Part shown: positions 1 through 6,102 of the stretch, piece after piece
Position numbering within the stretch: position 1 is the first letter of the stretch
How the letters are laid out: each line of letters starts with the position of its first letter
From: an uncultured Victivallaceae bacterium
Lineage (GTDB): Bacteria > Verrucomicrobiota > Lentisphaeria > Victivallales > Victivallaceae
Length of the DNA stretch: 11,220 nucleotides
Reading direction: 5' to 3'
NCBI GenBank assembly: GCA_934663655.1
Contig: CAKUKT010000053.1
Span: 1 to 11,220, forward strand
Notes under the pieces: generated by a model
Databases searched by the model: none
What the model saw: only the letters and a program-made list of their open reading frames with translations
Told to the model about the DNA's origin: nothing
Program-made: the position numbers and the translations under genes

Positions 1-894
1 GGAGTGGGGCGGGTGTTCGCTGCGCCGGGTCCGGAACAATTCGGCGCCCGGTATGATCGACGGATTGCGGAGTTTTATGTCCGGGAAACCCATATGCTGC
101 CGGTTCAAACCAAGCGCGGTTGTCCGTTCCATTGCGCCTACTGCACCTATCCGGAACTTGAAGGCCGGGTCATGCGGATGCGCGATCAGGAGGCGGTGTT
201 GCGCGACCTGGAGTATATCCGGGAAAATTTTCCGGATGCGATGGTCTATTTCGTTGATTCGGTTTTCAACGATCCCGGGCGTCTTTATGAACCGCTGCTG
301 CGGGAGATGATCCGCCGCCATCTGGACATCGCCTGGAGCGGTTTCATCACTCCGGCCGGGGTGCGCGACGGCGACCCGGAACTCTGGGCGGAGTCCGGGT
401 TGATCGCCGCCGATCTCGGGCTGGATGCGGCCACCGATGAAACGCTGTCGGGACTGGGCAAGAACTTCAAATTCGCCGAGGCGGAACGCTGTGCCCGTCG
501 GATGCTTGAACTGGGGATCGGCGTCACGTCGAGTGTGATGTTCGGCGGTCCCGGTGAAACCGTTGAAACCATTCGTGCGGGAATTGCCAATCTGCGTTCG
601 CTGGAACCGGCGTATACGGCGGTGTTTTCCGGCATCCGGCTGCTCGCGGGGGCGCCGCTGCTCGAACAAGCGCGCCGCGAGGGCAAGGTGCCCGCGGAAT
701 GGGATGGCGTGGGATCGCTCTATTATTTTGCCCCCGGCCTGAATCCGGAGGAGGTGCACAACCTGTTGCTCGCCGGATTTGCCGGCAGCCGGTTCTGCGT
801 CTATCCGCCCGGGAGCCGGAACCGTGACATCCAGATGATTCACCGTTTCGGTTACCGGAAACTCCGCAACCTGCAGCTGGGTGGAAAGCCGTGA
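1..894 (+). CDS. Radical SAM protein, C-terminal part (5' truncated by window edge)
   Basis: The reading frame is open from the first base, so the true start probably lies upstream; the GTG at base 4 is unlikely to be the real start. Counting from that GTG, a radical SAM CX3CX2C cluster motif is seen at C40, C44 and C47 (RGCPFHCAYC), which binds the [4Fe-4S] cluster that cleaves S-adenosylmethionine. Downstream are a DSVFN element near residue 85 and a GGPGET element near residue 181, both usual in the radical SAM barrel of MiaB-like and B12-dependent enzymes. These families commonly carry an N-terminal cobalamin-binding domain, which would lie outside the window. The stop overlaps the next gene start (GTGA), so it is coupled to a glycosyltransferase and an acyltransferase. 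I infer a role in modifying a lipid or envelope glycan, but the substrate is unknown. The radical SAM assignment is firm; subfamily and chemistry (methylation or other) are not. Confidence 0.85.
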   Translation, partial: GVGRVFAAPGPEQFGARYDRRIAEFYVRETHMLPVQTKRGCPFHCAYCTYPELEGRVMRMRDQEAVLRDLEYIRENFPDAMVYFVDSVFNDPGRLYEPLLREMIRRHLDIAWSGFITPAGVRDGDPELWAESGLIAADLGLDAATDETLSGLGKNFKFAEAERCARRMLELGIGVTSSVMFGGPGETVETIRAGIANLRSLEPAYTAVFSGIRLLAGAPLLEQARREGKVPAEWDGVGSLYYFAPGLNPEEVHNLLLAGFAGSRFCVYPPGSRNRDIQMIHRFGYRKLRNLQLGGKP

Positions 895-2084
895 TAATTT
901 TTCCTCCGGACAGAATCTGGTGCGTAATTCCGGTCTACAACAACGGCGGTACGCTCGCCGGGGTGGTGCGCGGCTGCCGGAAGTTCACTGCCAACATACT
1001 GGTAGTTGACGACGGCAGCACCGATCTCGGGGACGACGCGGAAGCGCAACTGCGGGAAGCCGGAGCCGCCGCGGTGATCCGCCACGAACGCAACCTGGGC
1101 AAGGGGGCGGCGATCCTCTCGGCGCTTGCCTGGCTGCGTGAACGCGGTGCCGCCGCTTTCATCACCATTGACGCCGACGGACAGCACGATCCCGACGATC
1201 TGCCGGGGTTTTTCGCAGTGCTGACGGCGGCGGATGCGGAGGTGCTGGTGGTGGGGTGCCGGGATTTTTCCGGAGACAACATCCCGGGGCGCAGCCGTTT
1301 CGGTCGACGTTTCGCGGATTTCTGGTTGCGCATCGAGACCGGGCGGAGCTGTGACGACTGCCAGAGCGGATTCCGTGCTTATCCGGTGGCGGCGACGGCG
1401 GCGGTGCGGTGTCTCTGTCGTCGCTACAATTTTGAAACCGAGGTGCTGACCCGGCTGATCTGGGGCGGCGTCAAGCTGGTGACGATTCCGGTCCGGGTGC
1501 ATTATCCGGAACCGGGGCAGCGGATTTCGCACTTTCGGCCGGTGATCGACAACCTGCGTATCTCACTGATCCACGCACACCTGGTCGGACTGCGACTGCT
1601 GCCGCTGCGGCCGCGGTGGGTGGCGGTGGCGCCGCCGGAGAACGGTTGGCGTTACTGGCGTCATCCGGTGGAGTTTCTGCGAATGCTGCTGCATGAAAAC
1701 TCCACCCCCGGGGGATTGGCGGCTGCGGCTGCGGCGGGAACATTTCTGGCGGTGTTGCCGATTCCCGGTTTTCATTCGGCGGCGATTCTTTACGTGACCG
1801 CGCGTCTTCATCTCAACAAGGCGCTGGCGCTGGCGATTCAAAATCTTTTCATGCCGCCGGTGACGCCGTTTCTGTGTATCGAACTCGGGTATTATCTGCG
1901 TCATGGAGAATTTCTCACCGAATTATCCTTTCGAACCGTAGTCGAGCAGATGCCGCACCGGATCTGGGAATGGCTGCTGGGCAGTCTGTTGCTCGCACCG
2001 CTGTTTTCCGTGGTGACGGCGGTGGTGGTCGGCGGCGCGGCCGCGCTGATAATCCGGCGTCGCCGCGCGGAGGCTTCGAAATGA
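891..2084 (+). CDS. GT2 glycosyltransferase fused to C-terminal DUF2062 membrane domain
   Basis: A 397-residue protein. Residues 1-235 form a GT-A fold of family GT2, resembling dolichyl-phosphate mannose/glucose synthases: an IPVYNN start (13-18), VVDDGSTD (38-45) for the nucleotide sugar, the DXD-type metal site D94-A-D96 within DADGQHD, SGFRAY (159-164) and FETE (181-184). Residues from about 262 to 390 match DUF2062, a hydrophobic domain with the PIPGFHSA segment (290-297) and predicted membrane helices near 276-300, 310-335 and 362-390, ending in a basic RRRR tail. The protein probably transfers a sugar from a nucleotide sugar to a lipid or polyprenyl phosphate at the inner face of the inner membrane. 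The start is a GTG overlapping the stop of the radical SAM gene; the stop overlaps the ATG of the acyltransferase. Known GT2-DUF2062 proteins are often next to acyltransferases. Donor and acceptor cannot be read from sequence. Confidence 0.88.
   Translation: MIIFPPDRIWCVIPVYNNGGTLAGVVRGCRKFTANILVVDDGSTDLGDDAEAQLREAGAAAVIRHERNLGKGAAILSALAWLRERGAAAFITIDADGQHDPDDLPGFFAVLTAADAEVLVVGCRDFSGDNIPGRSRFGRRFADFWLRIETGRSCDDCQSGFRAYPVAATAAVRCLCRRYNFETEVLTRLIWGGVKLVTIPVRVHYPEPGQRISHFRPVIDNLRISLIHAHLVGLRLLPLRPRWVAVAPPENGWRYWRHPVEFLRMLLHENSTPGGLAAAAAAGTFLAVLPIPGFHSAAILYVTARLHLNKALALAIQNLFMPPVTPFLCIELGYYLRHGEFLTELSFRTVVEQMPHRIWEWLLGSLLLAPLFSVVTAVVVGGAAALIIRRRRAEASK
2068..2075 (+). promoter_or_regulatory. Shine-Dalgarno site for the acyltransferase gene
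   Basis: GCGGAGGC lies inside the last codons of the glycosyltransferase gene, about seven bases before the ATG at 2081. It decides the start: the same frame stays open upstream to 1874, but that stretch is inside the glycosyltransferase reading frame and has no comparable ribosome site. The ATGA overlap with the preceding stop supports translational coupling. Confidence 0.7.
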
Positions 2085-2998
2085 ACCGCGGCGGCGAACA
2101 CAATCTCAGCGCCACCCGCGGCAATGTGCTCGGGATTGCCTTTTTCCGGCTGCTGCTCGGCTGTTGCGGCTTGCGGGTCGCATGTTGGTTTGTCGCGCCG
2201 GTAACCTGGTTTTACACCCTGTTTGACCGGCGGGCGCGCCGGGCGGCGCTGCCCTACATTCAGGCGCGGGAGCCGGGCATCTCCGGAATCCGCCGGTTGC
2301 TGGCGGTACATCGGCTGTTGACCGCGCAGGGGGAGGCGCTGCTGATTGCGCGCCGGATCGGAGATGCGGGCTGGTCGATTCCCTTTGTGGAGGAGAACCG
2401 GGACGCCGCCGCGGCATTGCTGCGTGACTCTTCCCGCGGATTGGTGATTGTCTGCAGCCATTTCGGGTGCTGGCAGGCGGCGATGGCCGGGCTTGCCGGG
2501 TTCAACCGCCGGGTCAATCTGCTGGTTGACCGGGATGTCCGGGCCGCCGTCGGCAAGCGGATGGCGATTCCGGGGGTTCGTGATGAATTTCGGGAAATCA
2601 TCGCCGGTGAAACTCCCGGCGGCGGGCTGCTTGAATGCATCAGCGCGTTGTCGCGAGGGGAGATCGTCTGTGTGATGGGCGACCGGACGGCGGGCGGGCC
2701 GGGGGTGGAGATGGCGTTCCTCGGCGGCCGGGCGAAATTTCCGCCGTCGCCGTGGGTGCTGGCCGCGAGGGCCGGGGTGCCGGTGACGGCATTGTTCATA
2801 CCCTTTGAGGATCACGGGCGACGGCTGGTGTTGAGTTTCGGTTCTCCGGTGCGGCTGCCTGCGCCGGAACACAAGGTCACGCCGGAAGATATCCGCGAAC
2901 CAATGGCCCGCTACGTCGCCGAACTCGAATCATTCTGTCGCCGTTATCCGGACCAGTGTTTCCGCTTTGAGCCCGAAACTTTTACAACTCGGTCTTGA
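2081..2998 (+). CDS. LpxL/HtrB-like lipid acyltransferase (LPLAT superfamily)
   Basis: A 305-residue protein that fits the length of lauroyl/myristoyl acyltransferases of lipid A assembly (about 300 residues). A hydrophobic N-terminal segment (about 16-48) should anchor it to the inner membrane. The acyltransferase block is [10 protein letters not shown] (123-132), followed by VMGDR (198-202), [13 protein letters not shown] (213-225) and GVPVTALF (232-239), the usual order in the family. The family's catalytic HX4(D/E) motif here reads H127-FGCW-Q132, so the acidic partner of the histidine appears replaced by glutamine. The reaction would be transfer of a fatty acyl chain to a hydroxyl of a lipid precursor. 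It is the last gene of the coupled radical SAM-glycosyltransferase set and may acylate the glycolipid made there. Whether it is the housekeeping lipid A enzyme or a specialised one is not clear; the operon context favours the latter. Its 3' end overlaps purT by 17 bases, tail to tail. Confidence 0.82.
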   Translation: MNRGGEHNLSATRGNVLGIAFFRLLLGCCGLRVACWFVAPVTWFYTLFDRRARRAALPYIQAREPGISGIRRLLAVHRLLTAQGEALLIARRIGDAGWSIPFVEENRDAAAALLRDSSRGLVIVCSHFGCWQAAMAGLAGFNRRVNLLVDRDVRAAVGKRMAIPGVRDEFREIIAGETPGGGLLECISALSRGEIVCVMGDRTAGGPGVEMAFLGGRAKFPPSPWVLAARAGVPVTALFIPFEDHGRRLVLSFGSPVRLPAPEHKVTPEDIREPMARYVAELESFCRRYPDQCFRFEPETFTTRS

Positions 2999-4154
2999 CG
3001 CGACGGCGCATCTCCATCACTTTTTTGAGTGCCGCGTCGGTGTTTTCGGCGCGGGCGAGGCAGACTCCGAGCCGCCGGTGGCCGCGCAACTGCGGTTTGC
3101 CGAAAAGCCGGATTTGAGTGTCCGGCAGTTCCAGCGCGGCGTTGATATCGAACTTCACACTGTCGGAATTTCCGTCGACGACGATGGCCTTGCTCGCCGA
3201 AGGGCCGAGAAAGCGGATGTCGGGGATCGGCAGTCCGAGGATCGCGCGGGCGTGGAGATCGAATTCGGAAAGATCCTGGGAAATCATCGTCACCATCCCG
3301 GTGTCGTGCGGCCGCGGGCTCACTTCGCTGAAAATCACCTTGTTGCCCTTGACGAAAAGTTCCACGCCGAAAATTCCCCGTCCGCCGAGCGCGCCGGTGA
3401 TCGCGGCGGCGATCTTCTCCGCCTCCCGGCGAGCTTCCCGGCTCATCGCCTGAGGCTGCCAGGATTCCTGATAGTCGCCGCCGACCTGGTGGTGTCCGAC
3501 CGGTTCCAGAAAACTGGTTCCGCCGGAATGTCGGACGGTCAGCAGGGTGATTTCGTAATCGAAATCGATAAAACCTTCGACGATGACCTTTCCCGAACCG
3601 GCGCGGCCGCCTTCCTGAGAGATTCGCCATGCTTCCTCCACGTCGGCGGGGGAAAGGACGGTGCTCTGACCGTGACCGGAGGAGCTCATGATCGGTTTGA
3701 CCACGCAGGGGATGCCGATTTCGGCGATTGCGGCGTCGAACTCTTCGCGGTTTGCGGCGAACCGGTAGGGACTGGTCGGCAGTCCGAGTTCCTCGGCGGC
3801 GAGCCGCCGGATTCCTTCGCGGTTCATGGTCAACCGGGCGGCGCGGGCGGTCGGAATGACGGTACGTCCTTCGTTTTCAAGTTCGACGAGGGTGTCGGTG
3901 GCGATTGCTTCGACTTCGGGGACGATGTAGTCGGGATTTTCAAGTTCGATCACCCGGCGCAGTTCGGCGCCGTCGAGCATGTTGATCACATGGGCGCGAT
4001 GGGCGACGTGCATGCCGGGGGCGTTGGCGTAACGGTCGACGGCGATGGTTTCGACGCCGAAACGCTGCATCGCGATAATGACTTCCTTGCCGAGTTCTCC
4101 GGCTCCACAGAAAAGAACTTTGGTTGCTCCCGGGGTCAAAGCGGTTCCCAACAT
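2982..4154 (-). CDS. purT: Formate-dependent phosphoribosylglycinamide formyltransferase 2
   Basis: A 390-residue ATP-grasp enzyme that colinearly resembles E. coli PurT (392 residues) along its length. It makes formyl-GAR from GAR, formate and ATP in de novo purine synthesis, in the cytoplasm. Visible hallmarks are the substrate-binding GAGELGKEV loop (17-25), [16 protein letters not shown] (38-53), [19 protein letters not shown] (108-126), the ATP-binding [14 protein letters not shown] (151-164), and the metal ligands E265 in GVELF and E277 in [11 protein letters not shown]. The ATG at 4154 is preceded by an AGGA ribosome site about nine bases upstream (minus-strand reading CTGAGGACAG). It lies 80 bases downstream of the DUF2293 gene, which may give read-through, and also has its own candidate promoter. 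No other purine gene is in view, so regulation with the pathway cannot be judged. Identification is near certain. Confidence 0.97.
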   Translation of the reverse strand: MLGTALTPGATKVLFCGAGELGKEVIIAMQRFGVETIAVDRYANAPGMHVAHRAHVINMLDGAELRRVIELENPDYIVPEVEAIATDTLVELENEGRTVIPTARAARLTMNREGIRRLAAEELGLPTSPYRFAANREEFDAAIAEIGIPCVVKPIMSSSGHGQSTVLSPADVEEAWRISQEGGRAGSGKVIVEGFIDFDYEITLLTVRHSGGTSFLEPVGHHQVGGDYQESWQPQAMSREARREAEKIAAAITGALGGRGIFGVELFVKGNKVIFSEVSPRPHDTGMVTMISQDLSEFDLHARAILGLPIPDIRFLGPSASKAIVVDGNSDSVKFDINAALELPDTQIRLFGKPQLRGHRRLGVCLARAENTDAALKKVMEMRRRVKTEL

Positions 4155-4182
4155 GATCGACTGTCCTCAGAAAATGGATAAT

Positions 4183-4198
4183 AGTTGACTGGTTAACT
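4183..4198. promoter_or_regulatory. Imperfect 16-bp palindrome in the purT leader
   Basis: AGTTGACTGGTTAACT pairs with its own reverse complement at 12 of 16 positions (AGTT outer arms perfect, AC/GT inner pairs). It sits between the purT ribosome site and the candidate -10 element, where an operator would act as a roadblock just downstream of the transcription start. It does not look like the E. coli PurR box. It could equally be chance; I give it low weight. Confidence 0.25.
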
Positions 4199-4209
4199 GA
4201 TTTGTGGAA

Positions 4210-4238
4210 AATATAGTCGGATCAGGGGGGAAAATCAA
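4210..4238 (-). promoter_or_regulatory. Candidate sigma70 promoter for purT
   Basis: Read on the minus strand, a -35 element TTGATT (4233-4238) and a -10 element TATATT (4210-4215) are separated by exactly 17 bases. The -10 matches TATAAT at five of six positions, the -35 matches TTGACA at four of six. Transcription would start near 4203, giving a leader of about 49 bases. The -35 overlaps the stop codon of the upstream DUF2293 gene. The assignment is from sequence pattern only. Confidence 0.5.
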
Positions 4239-4939
4239 GTCCCGGAAGGAAGTTTCTTTATGGCGGCGACGGCGGCGGCGAGCGGACAGATTTCCGGATC
4301 GACCGGATTGCCGGCGCGATAGCGGTCAAGTAATTTTCGGGAGCGCTCGGCGAGCATGCGACGAACCTCCCGGCGTTCGCCTTTGACCCTGGGAATCGTC
4401 ATGCGGTCGTAGGCGGTAGTCTGATGACGCATCCAGGCGATAACCGCGGCTTCGGCCCGGCGTTCGAGCGGGATACGGGCGGTGCGTGCGACGGTGCCGC
4501 TGCCCACCGGGACAGCGTGGGCGGTCACCGCGTCGGCGATCGCTTCGGCCATCCCGGAACAAGCGGGTGCGAACGCAAGAAAATCGAGTACCGCCTGCCG
4601 AAATTCCGTTGCGTATTCCTGTTGTTTACGGCAGCGTGAACGGCGGGCGGATTCCATTTTTCGCCGGTATTCCGGGGTATTTCGTTCTGTTTCGAGTTCG
4701 GCGGCGATCCGGTCGGCGAGTTCGGCCGGACACCAGAGACCGATGCTTTCGAGCCGGTTTCTGCGCTGGTGGACGAGCACCTGAAATTCGCCGCTCATTT
4801 TGATTCTTCGGGTCAACCCGGGGTCTCCGGAGGGAACGAACTTCCACCCCGGCGGAGGAGAAATCGGCTTTCCATCGTGCAGAAAATCCCCCGGACGGCC
4901 TCCGGGACGGACCAGAATTTCCGATTCGGAGTTTTTCAT
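4235..4939 (-). CDS. DUF2293 domain protein
   Basis: A 234-residue, basic, soluble-looking protein. The N-terminal third contains PPPGWKFVPSGDPGLTRRIK (about 28-47), then a charged, probably helical stretch rich in R, K and E (about 80-115), and a C-terminal block GTVARTARIPLERRAEAA followed by AWMRHQTTAYD and IPRVKGERREVRRMLAERS. This last block is what I recognise as DUF2293, found in bacteria and some fungi; it has no established function that I know of. The reading frame is open to 5152, but the ATG at 4939 is preferred because it overlaps the GNAT stop as ATGA and the upstream extension lies wholly inside the GNAT gene with low-complexity, unrelated sequence. The overlap implies co-translation with the tandem acetyltransferase, so a shared role is plausible but unproven. 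No signal peptide or membrane helix is seen. Confidence 0.78.
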   Translation of the reverse strand: MKNSESEILVRPGGRPGDFLHDGKPISPPPGWKFVPSGDPGLTRRIKMSGEFQVLVHQRRNRLESIGLWCPAELADRIAAELETERNTPEYRRKMESARRSRCRKQQEYATEFRQAVLDFLAFAPACSGMAEAIADAVTAHAVPVGSGTVARTARIPLERRAEAAVIAWMRHQTTAYDRMTIPRVKGERREVRRMLAERSRKLLDRYRAGNPVDPEICPLAAAVAAIKKLPSGT

Positions 4940-5934
4940 CGGACGGAAAAGAATTTGGCCAGATGGTGTTCGTCGACACCGGGACGGAAGTGTTCGAGAA
5001 GCGTCTCTTCGATCTTCATGCCCCGGGCGATCAGGAAGTCGAGCGTCCGGCAGTTGATCGCCGGACAGGCCGCCACCGCTTTGCGAAGGGAACGCTCCCG
5101 CCAGAAATTCTCCACCTCCGTAAAAAGCGCTTTCCCGATTCCGTGACGGCATACGTCGGGACGAACCGCAATTCGGAGCAGGTTGCCGAAACCGTAATCG
5201 TTGATGACGTCGGCGGAGACAACGCCGATGATTTCGCCGGAGTCAGGAAGCACAGCGACAAAGCTGCGGATTTCCCGGAATGCGTTCGATGCCGCGGAGG
5301 CGGCGATGAAGTCCGCCGCGGCCATCGGCGCTGTATCCGTGCAGAAACCACCGAGTACCGCCTTGTTCACGGAGTGAACCAGCGCGGCGGCCGCGGAGGC
5401 GTCGTCGTTACGGAACGGCCGGATTTGAAAATCGATCGGACGTTCATCCCGGTAATATTTGACTAAGCTGAGTTCATCGACACCGGGAAAGAAGTGGTCA
5501 CGCCGGGTGCCTTCGACCTGAAAACCCTGTTTGAAATAGTATGCCTGGGCGCGTTCGTTTATCGAAGAGGTGCAGGTATACGCTTTTCTGACGCCGTGTT
5601 CAAGCCAGAATTTTTCCGCCTCACGGAAGAGCGCGCTGCCGGTGCCCCGGGCATAGCAGGCGGGATCGACGCCGATGACGCCGAGGGTGCCGATGCCGCT
5701 GGGCTTGTCGATCGATATCGAGATGAACCCCACCACTCCCTCTTCCGGAGTTTCCGCGACGAAACCGATCGATTCGGAAAGGGGAGTGCTGCGGTGATAG
5801 CAGTGAGCATAATTCTCCGGCGGCGACGGTTTGGTCTGCTTCATCCGCGCCCCGAGAAAGGTTTTGAAACTCTCAAACATGATCTGCGCCACCCGTGCCG
5901 CGTCATCGGGCCTGAATTCTCTGACTGTAAGCAT
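4936..5934 (-). CDS. Tandem GNAT-family N-acetyltransferase (two GNAT domains)
   Basis: A 332-residue protein made of two GNAT domains, roughly 1-161 and 168-332. Each has the acetyl-CoA pyrophosphate loop: ARGTGSALF (95-103) in the first, CRHGIGKALF (262-271) in the second. Both are followed by an E-x-F-W helix end and a closing element: HFFPGVDELSLVKYY (147-161) and HFRPGVDEHHLAKFF (315-329). This repeated C-terminal signature shows that the halves are an internal duplication. Neither loop has the usual Q/R at the first loop position (Y94 and C262). The protein should transfer an acetyl group from acetyl-CoA to an amine; the substrate (small molecule, peptide or protein) cannot be told. The ATG at 5934 is chosen over an in-frame ATG at 5967 because it has a GGGAG ribosome site seven bases upstream and the likely transcription start lies between the two. 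It overlaps the DUF2293 gene by four bases. Confidence 0.85.
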   Translation of the reverse strand: MLTVREFRPDDAARVAQIMFESFKTFLGARMKQTKPSPPENYAHCYHRSTPLSESIGFVAETPEEGVVGFISISIDKPSGIGTLGVIGVDPACYARGTGSALFREAEKFWLEHGVRKAYTCTSSINERAQAYYFKQGFQVEGTRRDHFFPGVDELSLVKYYRDERPIDFQIRPFRNDDASAAAALVHSVNKAVLGGFCTDTAPMAAADFIAASAASNAFREIRSFVAVLPDSGEIIGVVSADVINDYGFGNLLRIAVRPDVCRHGIGKALFTEVENFWRERSLRKAVAACPAINCRTLDFLIARGMKIEETLLEHFRPGVDEHHLAKFFSVR

Positions 5935-5935
5935 G

Positions 5936-5984
5936 AAAATCTCCCGTTTAAAGTTGCCTACGAGCATAAAATATTCCCGTTTAA
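5936..5984. repeat. Short direct repeat duplicating the GNAT gene start region
   Basis: TCCCGTTTA occurs at 5942-5950 and again at 5975-5983, exactly 33 bases apart, with flanking A/T bases also shared (AAAAT just before each). Read on the minus strand, each copy is AAACGGGA, then a T-rich spacer, then ATGCT. So a ribosome site plus start codon appears twice, in frame, 11 codons apart. Confidence 0.6.
5941..5946 (-). promoter_or_regulatory. Shine-Dalgarno site for the GNAT gene
   Basis: Minus-strand CGGGAG lies about six bases before the ATG at 5934 and supports that start. A weaker version (CGGGAA) precedes the alternative in-frame ATG at 5967. Confidence 0.6.
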
Positions 5985-5996
5985 TCGATAAATCAA
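5968..5996 (-). promoter_or_regulatory. Candidate sigma70 promoter for the GNAT-DUF2293 operon
   Basis: On the minus strand, -35 TTGATT (5991-5996) and -10 TATTTT (5968-5973) are 17 bases apart. The hexamer TTGATT and the preceding AC are the same as in the purT candidate promoter. Transcription would begin near 5961, giving a leader of about 26 bases before the ATG at 5934 and excluding the ATG at 5967. Confidence 0.5.
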
Positions 5997-6016
5997 GTGG
6001 AAAATTTAGAGCCGAC

Positions 6017-6045
6017 TTGCGAAATTACGCTTTTGCGTGTATTTT
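6017..6045 (+). promoter_or_regulatory. Candidate sigma70 promoter for the lptF/lptG-like gene
   Basis: A -35-like TTGCGA (6017-6022) and a -10-like TATTTT (6040-6045) with 17 bases between them. Each matches consensus at four of six positions. The predicted start near 6052 gives a leader of about 50 bases. It is back to back with the GNAT promoter: the two -35 elements are 20 bases apart. Confidence 0.4.
6027..6038. promoter_or_regulatory. ACGC-TTTT-GCGT inverted repeat in promoter spacer (possible operator)
   Basis: A perfect 4-base-arm inverted repeat with a TTTT centre lies entirely between the -35 and -10 elements of the plus-strand candidate promoter, a classic place for a repressor site. 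The arms are short, so a chance match is quite possible. Confidence 0.3.
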
Positions 6046-6102
6046 AGGCGGGGTTTATCGAAACGGTCGGATATCCGGAAAAATCAGGAAAGTTTTGTAT
6101 TT

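Noticed and set aside
852..1532. A 226-codon open frame antisense to the glycosyltransferase gene, and a similar one at 1901-2872.
   Set aside because: Both are rich in R, H, P and Q with no domain signature; the opposite strand encodes conserved GT2 and acyltransferase motifs.
1874..2080. A 69-codon N-terminal extension of the acyltransferase.
   Set aside because: It overlaps the C-terminal coding part of the glycosyltransferase; the ATG at 2081 has a good ribosome site and a stop/start overlap.
2967..4181. A 404-codon open frame on the plus strand opposite purT.
   Set aside because: It lies fully antisense to a clearly recognised purT, has no family-like motifs and reflects high GC and codon bias on the true strand.
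4940..5152. A 71-codon N-terminal extension of the DUF2293 protein.
   Set aside because: It lies entirely within the GNAT gene, is low-complexity and unlike the family; the start at 4939 overlaps the GNAT stop.
6068..6077. CGGATATCCG palindrome in the leader of the permease gene.
   Set aside because: Ten bases with no repeat nearby; such short palindromes are expected by chance and no role is suggested by position.
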